Assembly: GCA_001179505.1 (NCBI GenBank)
Contig: CDMY01000275.1
Span: 1 to 48,031 of the forward strand
Origin: Vitrella brassicaformis
Lineage: Eukaryota; Sar; Vitrellaceae
Direction: 5' to 3'
DNA: 48,031 nt
Of this stretch, positions 24,487 through 35,165 are shown one piece after another. The notes under the pieces are model-generated. The model was not told where the DNA came from. It was given only the letters and a program-made list of their open reading frames with translations, and did not search any database. The position numbers and the translations under genes are program-made. How positions within the stretch are numbered: position 1 is the stretch's first letter; every line of letters begins with the position of its first letter.

Positions 24487-25209
24487 CTCGGCCGTTAGAA
24501 AACCCGCAGTTTACATACCTCATTGTAAATTGCCTGTGTTGAGCATGGATGGTTGACAGTACACACGCAAGGAGAGAGAGAGCATCGTGCATGTCTGCAC
24601 AGATGGATGGATGATCACACACATGCAAGCCATGTTTGAAGTGAAGTGATCATGGTGGCAGGCAGGCAGGAGGGAGGTAGTGGGATGGACAGCACCCACA
24701 CTTCCTTCCGTCCCCCGCCTTCCTGGCTCTCGCTGCCGTCCGTGTCTGCGTGGCTGGCTGCATGTGCGCTAGCCGTCTTCCTCCATCCCCCTCCCTACCT
24801 CCCTCCCCTCCCTCTCTCCCTCCCTCTCTCTCTCAATCTCTCAATCTCTCCCTCTCTCTGTCTAACGAATTGCTGCCCTTGCCTTGGCTGCTGGCTATTG
24901 GCAATGAATGACACACACGTGTGTCATGGAGCTACAACAATCAGACAGACTGAGTATGTACAACCATACAAACAGACGGCATCACCCAGCATCCCATCAA
25001 CCACCCAACCGCCCCCCCCTTCCCCGTCTGTCTGTCTGTCTATCGCATCCGCTCGCTAGTCTACAAGTAAAAATTGGTGCAATTGAGGTGCTTGTGGGGC
25101 TTGTCCCACTTCAACGCGCCACTGATGTACTGCAACAACCTAACACACACACACACACACACGCGCGCACGCACGAGTCCATCGTGTAATGCACTCAGTG
25201 TGTTGGCTC
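24487..25209. other. Intergenic, low complexity
   Basis: There is a CT-rich stretch at about 24775-24870, a GTCT run near 25025 and a CA run near 25145. No protein-like frame is supported. Confidence 0.4.
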
Positions 25210-28200
25210 TTAGCATGCCCACTTCTCTGCCATCTTGACGGGAGCCGGCACCTTGATGCCCTCATCCCGCTCTGACACACACAGACATCCACATAAACAC
25301 ATGGACACACACGTGGTGTGTGTGGCGATTCGTTCTTGCTACTGCACTGACTGTGGAAGTTCTGATAGCTCATCGTCAGCAGGTGCGTGTAGATGTACAG
25401 GTTGGGCACTGACACGCCTGCAGCACACACACAGCTGCAGACAGACATGGTGGGCGTCGCCCTCCCTCTTTTGGCCCTTTCCCCGCCCACACACCGGTGT
25501 TGTTGTACAGCACGTGGTAGAGCGTTGGTGTGGGGCACGAGCCAGGGGGGGCTCGGCCGTGGTAGAAGTAGAAGTCCCACACGTCCCTCGACGTCACACC
25601 CGAATCCACCACAGTACCTGCACACACAGACAGGCAGACACACAGACAAACGGATCCATCCACACACTCATGCAGTCATCCCTCCCGCGCACCCACCTGG
25701 CTGGACGCTGCCGTCGCCTCTTCGATAGGCGTCGTGCGACCGCTTCCCGCCGTTCCCCCCATACCCGCCCCCATTCCCACCATTGCCGCGCCCATACCCG
25801 CCCCCATAGCGGCCGCCGCGGTCGGTGGGTCGCGCCGGCGACGCGTGCGACGAGGGGTAGGTGGACGGCAGGGAGGGGGTCGTCTGGGTGCTCGTGGCGG
25901 GCGGCACGTCGCCGCCGCGGGGACGCACATCACGGGGCTCCGACACATGAGTGGTGAATCTGACAGAGAAGGAGAGATTATTCACGTGTCGTACGCCGAT
26001 GGTTCGTTCTTTCGTCTGCACGTACCGCATCGTGACGTGTTTGTTGACAAAGATGAACGCGACGGTGGGGCGAGGGAACTCGTTGAGGTCCTTGGTGTGG
26101 GGCGTGAGCTTGGCGGTCGTGAGGGCCGCCTCCTCGTCCTTGCCCTGACTGATGAGGCCGGCGAACTTGTTCTTGCGCGCAGTGAGGGCCTCGTTGGCCT
26201 TGGCGAGGGCCTCGTTGATGCCCTCAAACACGCCGGGCAGCTCGAAACGCACACACGTAACTTTCTGACCCTCAGACACCCCTACACATAAAACACACAC
26301 AACACATACACACACAATGAGCGGCTGGCTGGATGGCTGCCTTGCTCAGTGGCCCACCGCTGCGATAAATGAGGATCTGGTCGGGGAGCTCCGAGTGAGT
26401 GATGAAATACTTCTTGCATGCGGCTGAAGAACCACAAGAGCATCAAGGGGCGTGTGTGTGTGGCATGTGGCGATCTGCTCTGCCCTGCTCACCGGTGAAG
26501 GACTCCTTGACTTTTGTCCAGTCGACGGCCGTGGCCTGAGCGCTCTCGAAGAAGTCCACCTGCATACGTAACACACCACACACAGCAAAGGGTGAAAGGA
26601 CCAGGCCAGCGAATGTGTCAATGTGTGTGTGGCTGAGAGATGAGCGGATGGGTACCCGTGACAGGTATCTCGTGTATTTCTCGTTGAAGGACGCCGTGAA
26701 GACCATGCAGATCTGCCACTTGCCGTGTACTGCACCACACCACACACACACACACACACCCCATTCCCTCTCCCCCGTGTGTACTTGTGCGACTGTCTGA
26801 GTGTGTACCTTTGCGCCTGATGGTGTCGATGCCGCAGACCATGGTCTTCTTGCGGCCCTCCACACCGTCTGGGCCGAAATCGGGGTGCCGATCAGCCACC
26901 TTGACGTGATACGAGTAGCCACTCATCTATATGTGCACAGACACAGACAGACAGACGTATGAGTGACACATTTGGTACATCCATCTCTGTGTGTGTGGGT
27001 GTGTGGGTGGGTGGCTGACCTTGTTGCGGATTTTGTCGATGACCTTCGCCTCGGCCACTCCCCATTTCTTCTGCACCGTACTCGCCTTCAAGCACTGATG
27101 ATCATACTCCACACAAACACATGGATGTGTGCGCGTCTGTCTGGTGTCCTGTGTGTCGTCCCATCCCCTCTATCTACCTGGCTGGCACACACTATGGAGT
27201 CTTGTGTCGAGTGGAGGCTGAAGGCCTGCTTGATCTTGGCCCGGTCCTCCCCCACTGCATCCTTCGAGCGACCGCCACTACAGACACACACACACACACA
27301 CATACATGGCCGCATTAATGTGGTGTGATGGCGTGTTCGGTTCGGTGGGGGGGGGGGGCGTACCTGTCGTCGAGTATCCACACGATGCACGTGATGCCGC
27401 CGTTGAACTCGCGCACACGCTCAGCCGCCTGCCGCAGGTCGGTGTCCGTCACGCCTCGCTCGTGACTCGCCAAATCCACCGTGTAAACTGGGTTGAACCT
27501 GACACACACACAGACACACAGGTGTATGTGAGCATGTCGATAGCAGGCACACGTGTGTGTCGAGGGAGGGAGGGGCGTGTGGTACTCACGGACGGCCCGT
27601 CTGATCGGTGTGTTCGTCGAGCAGACCAAAGCCTGCAATCAACCAAACAAACAAACAAACATACACCCATACTCAGACACCAAGCTCGCAGGAACATCAT
27701 GCTCCTCTGGTGAGGGGGTCCCTCTCTGCTTACGTTTGCCCTTGGTCATGAGGGAGTCGACCAGTCGGCGTCGGAGGTCCGTGTGGCGGCCCTTGCACAC
27801 GAACAGCGCCCTGTTGAACTTCACTGTTTGCTGCTCGTCATCCTGGATACACACACACACACACACACATACACATATGTTGAATGAATGACACTCCTGC
27901 GGCGCTGCGGTGACCTCCAGGTTCTCGGTGGAATAGCCGCTGAACAGGCTGCTCGATATTTGGGAGGCTTCTACTTCTACGGCACTCGGCATCTGAACAA
28001 CAGATACACACACACACACACACACATATCTGTCTGAGTGTGTTCTATGCGTGTCTGTATGTCTGTCTGTGTATGGTACCATCTGCAGATGGAACTGTCT
28101 GAGGATCTTCTTCTCGCGCTCCACCTTGTCCAGCGCGCCCAGTAGGTCCTCATACATGCGGAAACGCCGATCTGCAAACAAGATACACCTGAAGGCTCTG

Positions 28201-30514
28201 TGTGCGTGTGTGTGTGTGTGTCGGTTTATGTGTGGTACCTGGGGGAAGTCGGCAGTAGTTGTGGACGAGCTGCATCTTCTGCCGGTTGCTCTTGGTCTCA
28301 TCATCCAGCCCTGCACACACACGGGTCATACGCACATAAGCAGACCAACACACTTCCCCCGACGGCCGTCTGTGTTGGTGTGTCGCACGTTTCTGACCTG
28401 TCAGGTAGCACAGCGTGGTGGGGATGAATATCTCCTTGCCGTTGCGAATGCTCTTGACAAATGGCTGTCTGCTCGGGGACAGGTACTTGTCCGCCGACAC
28501 GCCACGGAGACGGCTGTAGTGCTGCACACACAGGTACACGAACAGACATGCGAAGAGGGCTATGTGTGTTCTTTTGTGTGTTGCGCGACAGCTGACCTGG
28601 CTAAAGTAGTCAAAGAACGTGACGAAGTCGTTCGTGCGGTTGTTCATGAAGCCATCTTTCTTCAGATCTTTCTCAACCAACTGCAAATCACCCGTCACAC
28701 ACGCACACACACACACACAGACACACACACACACACACACAGAGGTGGGAGAAACATATGGATGCACGCGGCCTCCTTCTCGCTTCTCACTCCGTCGATG
28801 CGATACCACTGGTCCGCATGGTCTGACATCACCCACAGAGAGAGAGAGAGAGAAGCGACACATACATGAAAGCAGCGTGTCGTGTGTATGCGGCGTGTTC
28901 GGCTGTGTGTCTTACATGTGACCACGCCACGCCCCTCATACAACTCGCCGAGCACGGCCAGGTTGGCGGCCTTCGACGAGCTACCTGCACACACATGGAC
29001 GGCAACGGACAAGAAACCGTGTGTGGCCTCTCTCTCTCTCTCCCTGTGTGTGTGTGTGTGTGTGTGTATGTGTGCGTGTGGGATGTGAGCTGACGCATTG
29101 CAGCCTGCAGTATCTCGTAGACCGGGGCCTCCTTGATGCAGATGTGCTTCACATCAAGCTGAACACCAACACACACCAACACACACACACGTGTCTGTGG
29201 TGCCCTCCCTCCCTCCCTCCCTGTTTCCCTCACTCCCCCGCCCGCCACCCCACCTGCAGCACGGGTCCTCTCATGGTGGCGATGGTGGTGAGGATCATGC
29301 CTCGGCACACGCGGATGGAGTGCTGGTCCGGGGTGCTGCGCTCCGGCTTGAGAGTGCACACGGGGGCTGCAAAGTCGAAGTACACCCCTCTCACACCGCA
29401 ACGCTGAACCAGACCATCACCACCACGCCATCACAACCACAGATACATGCCATGCAGCGCATACGTGTTATGGTGTCGTGTTCACCTTTGACTTGCGCGC
29501 CAGGGCCTTGAACAGGTTGTCGAGGTACATACGGCCCTCCTGGCTCCTCATCACACCGAAATCAGCTGCACAGCACACCCACAAAGAGAGAGAAGAGAGG
29601 GACCAAAGACGCACACGTTCGTCGAGGTGTGTTTGTGTGGTGCGTGTGGTTTGGTGGGTTACGTACGGCAGAAAGACTTACCAACGTCGAGTTTCTTGAC
29701 GCGCGTGAATGTGAACTCGTACTCGACGTCCATCTCATCGCTACGCATCGCGGGCTTCTGCAGGACACACCGAGAGAGGGAGGGAGGTGAATGCGTCATG
29801 TGTGCGTGTTTCCCTCCTTTCATCCCTCGTGTACGTACGAGTTTGAGTGTGGCGGTAACCTCGAGCTGCTGGCCGGGAATGGCGGCTGCGATGAGCTGGC
29901 GGCCGGTGGGCACGATGTACTGGCTCTTCAACGCCTGCTCCACCTGAGAAAGCCATCCATCCATCCATCCATTACAGAGAGAGAGAGAGAGAACCATTAC
30001 AGAGAGAGAGCGGTGACACACACACACACACACACGCGCGTAAAATAACAGAGAGGAGGGATGGTGCATCCATCACCTTCTTGGCGCTGCGAGCGACGGC
30101 CGTCCGCATCTGGAAGGAAACCTCCTGAATGAGAACAAATAGTACGCACTTGCGCTCCTGACCTTCGCCAGACACAAGCCACTTACTTTCTCGTTGTACG
30201 CGTCGAGATCCTCGGCCTTGACGTCGTACAACACCCACTCCGCTCCATGGCACTGCTGGAGCTCGAAACAGTTGCTTTTGAGCCTCACCTGCACACACTC
30301 AGACAGGAGGAGCACAGATTCCAAAGAAACGGCCTCTCTGCAGATGAATCTCTCGTGCCTTAGCGAAGTTCTGGCGGTTTGACACATGTGCAGGCTGCTG
30401 CGGTGCACCAGGTGCACTTGCAGGGAAGCCTGCGACGCTCTCTGGCGGTGGAGGGACGGCGCCGGCGGGGTCAGCAGCAGCAACCGCGCTCGAGGACGGC
30501 TGCTGGAAACTCAT
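25210..30514 (-). CDS. Argonaute/PIWI family protein, probably slicer-deficient
   Basis: About 29 small exons, roughly 960 aa. First exons: 30514-30386, 30288-30187, 30124-30077, 29943-29839, 29757-29682, 29565-29486, 29403-29254 and 29158-29095; last exon 25271-25210. Landmarks: a Pro/Ala-rich N-terminus, the N-domain strand VRLKSNCFEL, an L1/PAZ region, LDDETKSNRQKMQLVHNYC closing PAZ, the MID exon CLKASTVQKKWGVAEAK, and PIWI blocks KKTMVCGIDTIRRK, ILIYRSGVSEGQK, GTVVDSGVTSRDVWDFYFYH and the C-terminal VPAPVKMAEKWAC. In active enzymes the second block reads YRDG and the last has YAHK; here they are YRSG and MAEK, so two of four DEDH residues are changed. A Gly/Arg/Tyr-rich insert of about 85 residues interrupts PIWI before GTVVD. 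The first intron is the least certain. Confidence 0.92.
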
Positions 30515-30572
30515 CAGTGAGGAGATATCTGGGGAGCAAATATCAGGCTGCGCAATTCTCTGTATTTGAGAC

Positions 30573-30580
30573 TGCGAGCT
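30573..30580 (+). promoter_or_regulatory. TGCGAGCT octamer, divergent promoter 4
   Basis: TGCGAGCTAAGCG lies 59 nt upstream of the Argonaute start. It is repeated at 31735-31742 in the duplicated copy, 119 nt upstream of the plus-strand gene start at 31861. Confidence 0.45.
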
Positions 30581-30698
30581 AAGCGTGCAAGCGCGAAGAA
30601 GGTAACAGCATCGATTGTGGTGTATCCTCGCGTTGGCGGTGCCCCAAGCGTCGGGAACCAGTTCTCCGTCAGAATCTCGAGTCTACTGCGCCCACACG

Positions 30699-30987
30699 AT
30701 GGATGAAACGCTCCCCCATTTGTGTGAAACGTCGTGGGGGGAAGAGCTGCGGCAGTATGATGAAAAACGACTGTAAGCGGCGCACAAAGGATGCGCACAA
30801 GTGACACTTCATGTGATTTTGCTGTGTTCGCTTGCCTCAATGCAGTGCATGCTCCGACGAGTTCTTCCAGGGGAGGCAAGAGAAGTTCAGCCACGGTAGG
30901 CGCCACGATGGATGAACACGCCGGGGCTTGACCGGGCTGCTCTGCTTGGTGTCTTCAGCTCACATCAAGGCACGTGAGCAGGTGTTC
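30699..30987 (+). pseudogene. Duplicate 5' fragment of the 31861 gene, cut by the gap
   Basis: Carries the same ATG (MDETLPHLCETSW) and first exons as the complete gene at 31861, and is cut inside its third exon by the N run. Most likely an assembly duplicate and not a second gene. Confidence 0.7.
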
Positions 30988-31287
30988 NNNNNNNNNNNNN
31001 NNNNNNNNNNNNNNNNNNNNNNNNNNNNNNNNNNNNNNNNNNNNNNNNNNNNNNNNNNNNNNNNNNNNNNNNNNNNNNNNNNNNNNNNNNNNNNNNNNNN
31101 NNNNNNNNNNNNNNNNNNNNNNNNNNNNNNNNNNNNNNNNNNNNNNNNNNNNNNNNNNNNNNNNNNNNNNNNNNNNNNNNNNNNNNNNNNNNNNNNNNNN
31201 NNNNNNNNNNNNNNNNNNNNNNNNNNNNNNNNNNNNNNNNNNNNNNNNNNNNNNNNNNNNNNNNNNNNNNNNNNNNNNNNNNNNNNN
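30988..31287. other. Assembly gap of 300 N
   Basis: Exactly 300 N bases. The round length suggests a scaffold gap of estimated or arbitrary size. Confidence 0.98.
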
Positions 31288-31684
31288 CTTTCGCAGCCGC
31301 GCGTGTGACACAACACTGTGTGTGTGTGTGTGTATGTGTGTGGGTGTGGGTGTGGGTGTGGGTGCAGGTATGACCAGGCCATCAGTCCTGATTACTTGTG
31401 GGAGGTGCAGCAGGGCATCAACGACGCCTGCATCGGGGCCAGAAGGAACCAGCAGGACTTCATTCCTTTCGTCTCAAGTACGTGAGCCGAATGGCATGCG
31501 CACACACGTGTGCCCGCCTGACTGAGCGCTCTCCTTCTGTTGTCTTGTCTTTTCCCCGCCAGACGACAACTATATGCGAGCCTGCCAGTCGTCATCATCC
31601 GTCTGCACCAGCTTCGACAACTTCGACGAATATAAAGTCAGCAACACCGAACATCCACACACACACACACACACACACGCGCAG
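31288..31684 (+). repeat. Duplicated segment Y: copy of exons 4-5 of the RCCR fusion gene
   Basis: Matches 45969-46364 almost base for base, with one substitution (CTGCACCAGC here, CTGCGCCAGC at 46283) and a longer CA run here. It includes only two exons of the 45105 gene and their flanking introns. It then switches within a few shared bases to segment X. Confidence 0.9.
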
Positions 31685-31860
31685 GGATATCTGGGGAGCA
31701 AATATCAGGCTGCGCAATTCTCTGTATTTGAGACTGCGAGCTAAGCGTGCAAGCGCGAAGAAGGTAACAGCATCGATTGTGGTGTATCCTCGCGTTGGCG
31801 GTGCCCCAAGCGTCGGGAACCAGTTCTCCGTCAGAATCTCGAGTCTACTGCGCCCACACG

Positions 31861-33852
31861 ATGGATGAAACGCTCCCCCATTTGTGTGAAACGTCGTGGG
31901 GGGAAGAGCTGCGGCAGTATGATGAAAAACGACTGTAAGCGGCGCACAAAGGATGCGCACAAGTGACACTTCATGTGATTTTGCTGTGTTCGCTTGCCTC
32001 AATGCAGTGCATGCTCCGACGAGTTCTTCCAGGGGAGGCAAGAGAAGTTCAGCCACGGTAGGCGCCACGATGGATGAACACGCCGGGGCTTGACCGGGCT
32101 GCTCTGCTTGGTGTCTTCAGCTCACATCAAGGCACGTGAGCAGGTGTTCAATCCGCTGCTTCAGCTGTACAGAGACCCAAATCAGGTGGATGACGATAGT
32201 CACTGACGTGACTGACCAGAAAAATGCATGGGGGCCGTTCCTATGTATGTGTTCAGGAGGAAGAGAGTAGGATGAGTGAGATGGCCCGCACTCTGCAATC
32301 TCTCAACGCTGCTCGAGACAAGCAGCTCATGGAGGAAACCACGTAATAATAAGCGGAGGTGGTGACTGGGCGGCGATTGATTGATGTCTATCTGTTCATC
32401 TCGTGTTGGTCGTTGGCTGCAGGTACAATGTGGTGACGAACGAGGAACGTCTACCGCCAGGCAAGGACCATCTCAGCACCATTCCGGTACGCCGCGTGCA
32501 GTGATGGGCAGCCAGGGCGTTCATCATTCATGTCTGTCTGCTTCTTGTCTCCATTCTGTCAACAGAAAGACATGGCAGGATTAGCGGGTCGAAAGAGTCG
32601 CCGGCCTGACAAACCACGGATGACAAGAGGCGCTGACGCCCCGCCTCGCTTCCTCAACACATTCGCTGACTTCAACATTGTGACCAACCGGCCGCACGAC
32701 GAACACAACACCTCTCTGGCCATGACGGGCTGCAGGCCACGTCCATCCGACCCGATAAAGGAGCCTAGGGCCAAGCTCATACCTCCCTTCAACATCAGGG
32801 ATTTCAATATCGTCAACAACAAGTACTACGCCCACAACGAGGAGAAAGAGCGGGTAAGTGAGGGGATGCTCGTCCCGTCCAGACATGCTTCCACTGGTCG
32901 GCCTTTCTGCCATGCATTTCAGATGGAGAAGACAATTTCGCTTCTTGAGGCGACGAAAAAATTCCGCAAGACCAACAGGTAAAAGGCTGATGACTAACCG
33001 ACTCGGTGATATGACTGGTAATGAGCTGCGAGTGTTTTCAGGTTCGATCCCCTCTTGGGCGTCTTCAACGAGAGAGACGAAGAAAGAAGGGCTAGAAGGT
33101 GATATGCATAGAGATTATGCCATGCTCGTCGTCCACTTGATCACACATTTGTCCTCAGGATTGAGATGGAGGTTACGTGCAGTGCCCCGCTGCGACAAGC
33201 GGAGGGAAGACCAGACTTCATGCTCTTCAGGTCCGACGACACCGGCGAGATTTTCATCCTCACTGGATGTGTCTGTATGACTGACCGTCAGGGAATCGGA
33301 GCACTACGATATGATTGGACACAGGGCCTTCAATTTAGACCTGCTCGCAGATGTCGATGAAGCGCTGCGGGCAAGAAAAGCCAGGTGAGACGTATACATG
33401 GGAGCACGGAATGGATGGATACCCGCTCGAATCGGATGACACGACGTCGTTTTCCAGGTTTTCAATGCGACACAACGTCGATGCGTCCCGCTCGGTGCGT
33501 GGATGGCTTGACAAAAGAGACGCCAGTGAGAAACAGAGCATGTATGTCGCGTTCAGGCCACTGAGGGCGAGAGGACAGCCAAGATTGAGGCGAGGCAGAT
33601 ACATCGCGCATCACCTGAGCGCTTCAAGGCTCAGCTGGACAGGTATTTGTACGAGATTCTCTATCCCACCAGCTGTACTGCCCTGATCCATCTACTCCAT
33701 GCGTGTCTGCGCGCAGAGGTCATGACATTCTTACGAATGAGCCCTACTTGGGCAGGTACGGTCGCTGCATAGCTAAGCCGCGTGTGTACTATAACACGAG
33801 GCCGACGGCGTGGCAGAGACTCGCCAAGACATCGCTTGCATCAGCGTGCTGA
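31861..33852 (+). CDS. Conserved-looking charged protein, unknown function
   Basis: Fourteen exons give 372 aa: 31861-31934, 32008-32057, 32121-32185, 32257-32342, 32423-32486, 32566-32853, 32923-32978, 33042-33098, 33159-33230, 33292-33384, 33458-33494, 33557-33642, 33717-33755 and 33801-33852. It is highly charged and helical. The motifs YNVVTNEE, DFNIVTNRPHDEH and DFNIVNNKYYAHNEEK are three variants of one short repeat (x-F/Y-N-I/V-V-T/N-N). The repeated FNI-x-(T/N)N signature reminds me of flagella-associated proteins of protists, but I cannot name a family. There is no signal peptide or membrane segment. In the correct assembly it would be head-to-head with Argonaute, about 184 bp apart. 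Confidence 0.75.
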
Positions 33853-34264
33853 AGTGCATGGAGAAATATGGAGATGCATGCCTGCATGTAAGGAGAATGA
33901 CTTGCGTGGGCCGTATATGTCTCTCAACTGTTCTTATTCACAAGCAGCCAGAGAGGTCGGTAAGTGGACAGTGCACGCGCCCCAATGTGTATTTGCCAGC
34001 TCACAGCAATCAAATTCAGGATATGGAGATCAAATGCCGGTGCCAAGAGCCCATTTGACGTAGAGACGACAGCCGTTTCGCTGACATACTTCCTCTAGCT
34101 GATTAATTTGCTGCGTGACAACATGTTTGTGCACAATTCCGTGCGTACGTGCGCGATTCATCAAAGAGTAGTGTCTCGATTGATATGGCTCGCGTCTCTC
34201 CTCATTCGTCCGCCCCTCACACACATGCAGACATCCATCAGGCACGTAGGGTGGACTAGGCCCT
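33853..34264. other. Intergenic, no gene seen
   Basis: About 410 bp between the ends of two converging genes. No exon-like sequence. Confidence 0.4.
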
Positions 34265-35083
34265 TCAGTAGATGGTCAGCTGCGCCATCATCTTTGTAAG
34301 CATCACCACTGGCTCCAGTCTGATGAATTTGCTTCTCTCGAGCGCCCTCAAATCATGGTCCTCAGCAGATCTCTTCTCTCCTCGTTTCACTGCTGGTGAA
34401 CGGACATTCATAGCAGACCTCCGACGGGGCTTGGGCTTGGGCCGGTAGTTCAAGCGACAGACGCCACCAGTGTTGGTGCGGACCTTCTCGTTGAATCGCA
34501 CCGTCTTCTTTGAGCGATCCATTGAGAAGGTCTTCTTCAGAATACTCTTCGGCTGTCCGCTCTGCTGCAACTTGTGGCCATTGCGGCCGGCCTGCAGTGT
34601 CACAGTCTTCAGCCCCTGCCAATCCCGCCGGCAGCAACCCCGCCGGCAGGCCTCGCCCGTCCTGCCCCCGCCGTAATTGTTGCACACGTCAGATGTCTCC
34701 CACACGGACTCGCTCTCAATACCGGTCGAGTTCTTGTCGCGCTGCGGCCCTCGAGCTCCAGATTCTTGGCCGCCTCGCTGCTGCTGCGACTGCCCTCTCT
34801 TGACGTTCAGTTGCAGACTTGTCAGCCTCCCGTCTTGGCCGCCTGGATGGGGGTTGGACGAGTCGGACTCCTCTCTCTCTTTGTCTTTCTGCGGGGGCCG
34901 GGGCACGTGCTTCTGGACGTTCAGCTGCAGCGCTGCTTGCGTGGCGCTGTGGCCGTCATAGCGGTCCTGCTGCGCTGTGCCCTGCATCCTGTCCCGGCTG
35001 TCCGTCTCTGTCTCGCTCTCTGTCTCCCCTGTGGCAGGACTGTTCCAAAAGCGATAGAGCCAGCCAAGCCATGGAACGCGCAT
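34265..35083 (-). CDS. Putative protein phosphatase 1 (PP1) binding protein with SILK and RVxF motifs
   Basis: A single exon of 272 aa. It starts with a short hydrophobic, aromatic segment (MRVPWLGWLYRFW) that may anchor it to a membrane. A long disordered stretch rich in Gln, Ser, Asp and Arg follows. In the C-terminal third, KSILKK is a SILK-type motif, and KKTVRF about 13 residues later is an RVxF-type motif. SILK followed closely by RVxF is the classic docking arrangement of PP1 regulators. The basic tail (PKPKPRRRSAMN and KRGEKRSAED) could act in nuclear targeting. An upstream in-frame ATG at 35236 exists but would overlap the divergent gene, so 35083 was preferred. Confidence 0.7.
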   Translation of the reverse strand: MRVPWLGWLYRFWNSPATGETESETETDSRDRMQGTAQQDRYDGHSATQAALQLNVQKHVPRPPQKDKEREESDSSNPHPGGQDGRLTSLQLNVKRGQSQQQRGGQESGARGPQRDKNSTGIESESVWETSDVCNNYGGGRTGEACRRGCCRRDWQGLKTVTLQAGRNGHKLQQSGQPKSILKKTFSMDRSKKTVRFNEKVRTNTGGVCRLNYRPKPKPRRRSAMNVRSPAVKRGEKRSAEDHDLRALERSKFIRLEPVVMLTKMMAQLTIY

Positions 35084-35138
35084 CGTTGTGTCTCCTTTGC
35101 CGAGAAAAACAAATACACCGGGAAAGGCAAGCCGGGCC

Positions 35139-35155
35139 TGCGAGCTGAGCTCGCA
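35139..35155. promoter_or_regulatory. Perfect palindrome of two TGCGAGCT octamers, divergent promoter 5
   Basis: TGCGAGCTGAGCTCGCA: two octamers in inverted orientation around a single G. It sits in the 82-bp gap between start codons at 35083 (-) and 35166 (+). Confidence 0.55.
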
Positions 35156-35165
35156 GCAGTGCAGG

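Larger units (their letters stand above)
30525..30987. repeat. Duplicated segment X, copy 1
   Basis: Essentially identical to 31685-32148. It covers the promoter between Argonaute and its divergent neighbour plus the neighbour's first exons, and it stops exactly at the N gap. Confidence 0.9.

Noticed and set aside
27501-30050. Dense CA and TG runs as a CRISPR-like or satellite array
   Set aside because: The runs lie inside introns of the Argonaute gene, with no regular repeat-spacer spacing.
31288-31684. A second gene copy related to RCCR
   Set aside because: It holds only two exons with their introns at near-identity to 45969-46364 and is bounded by a gap and a chimeric junction. An assembly duplicate is simpler.
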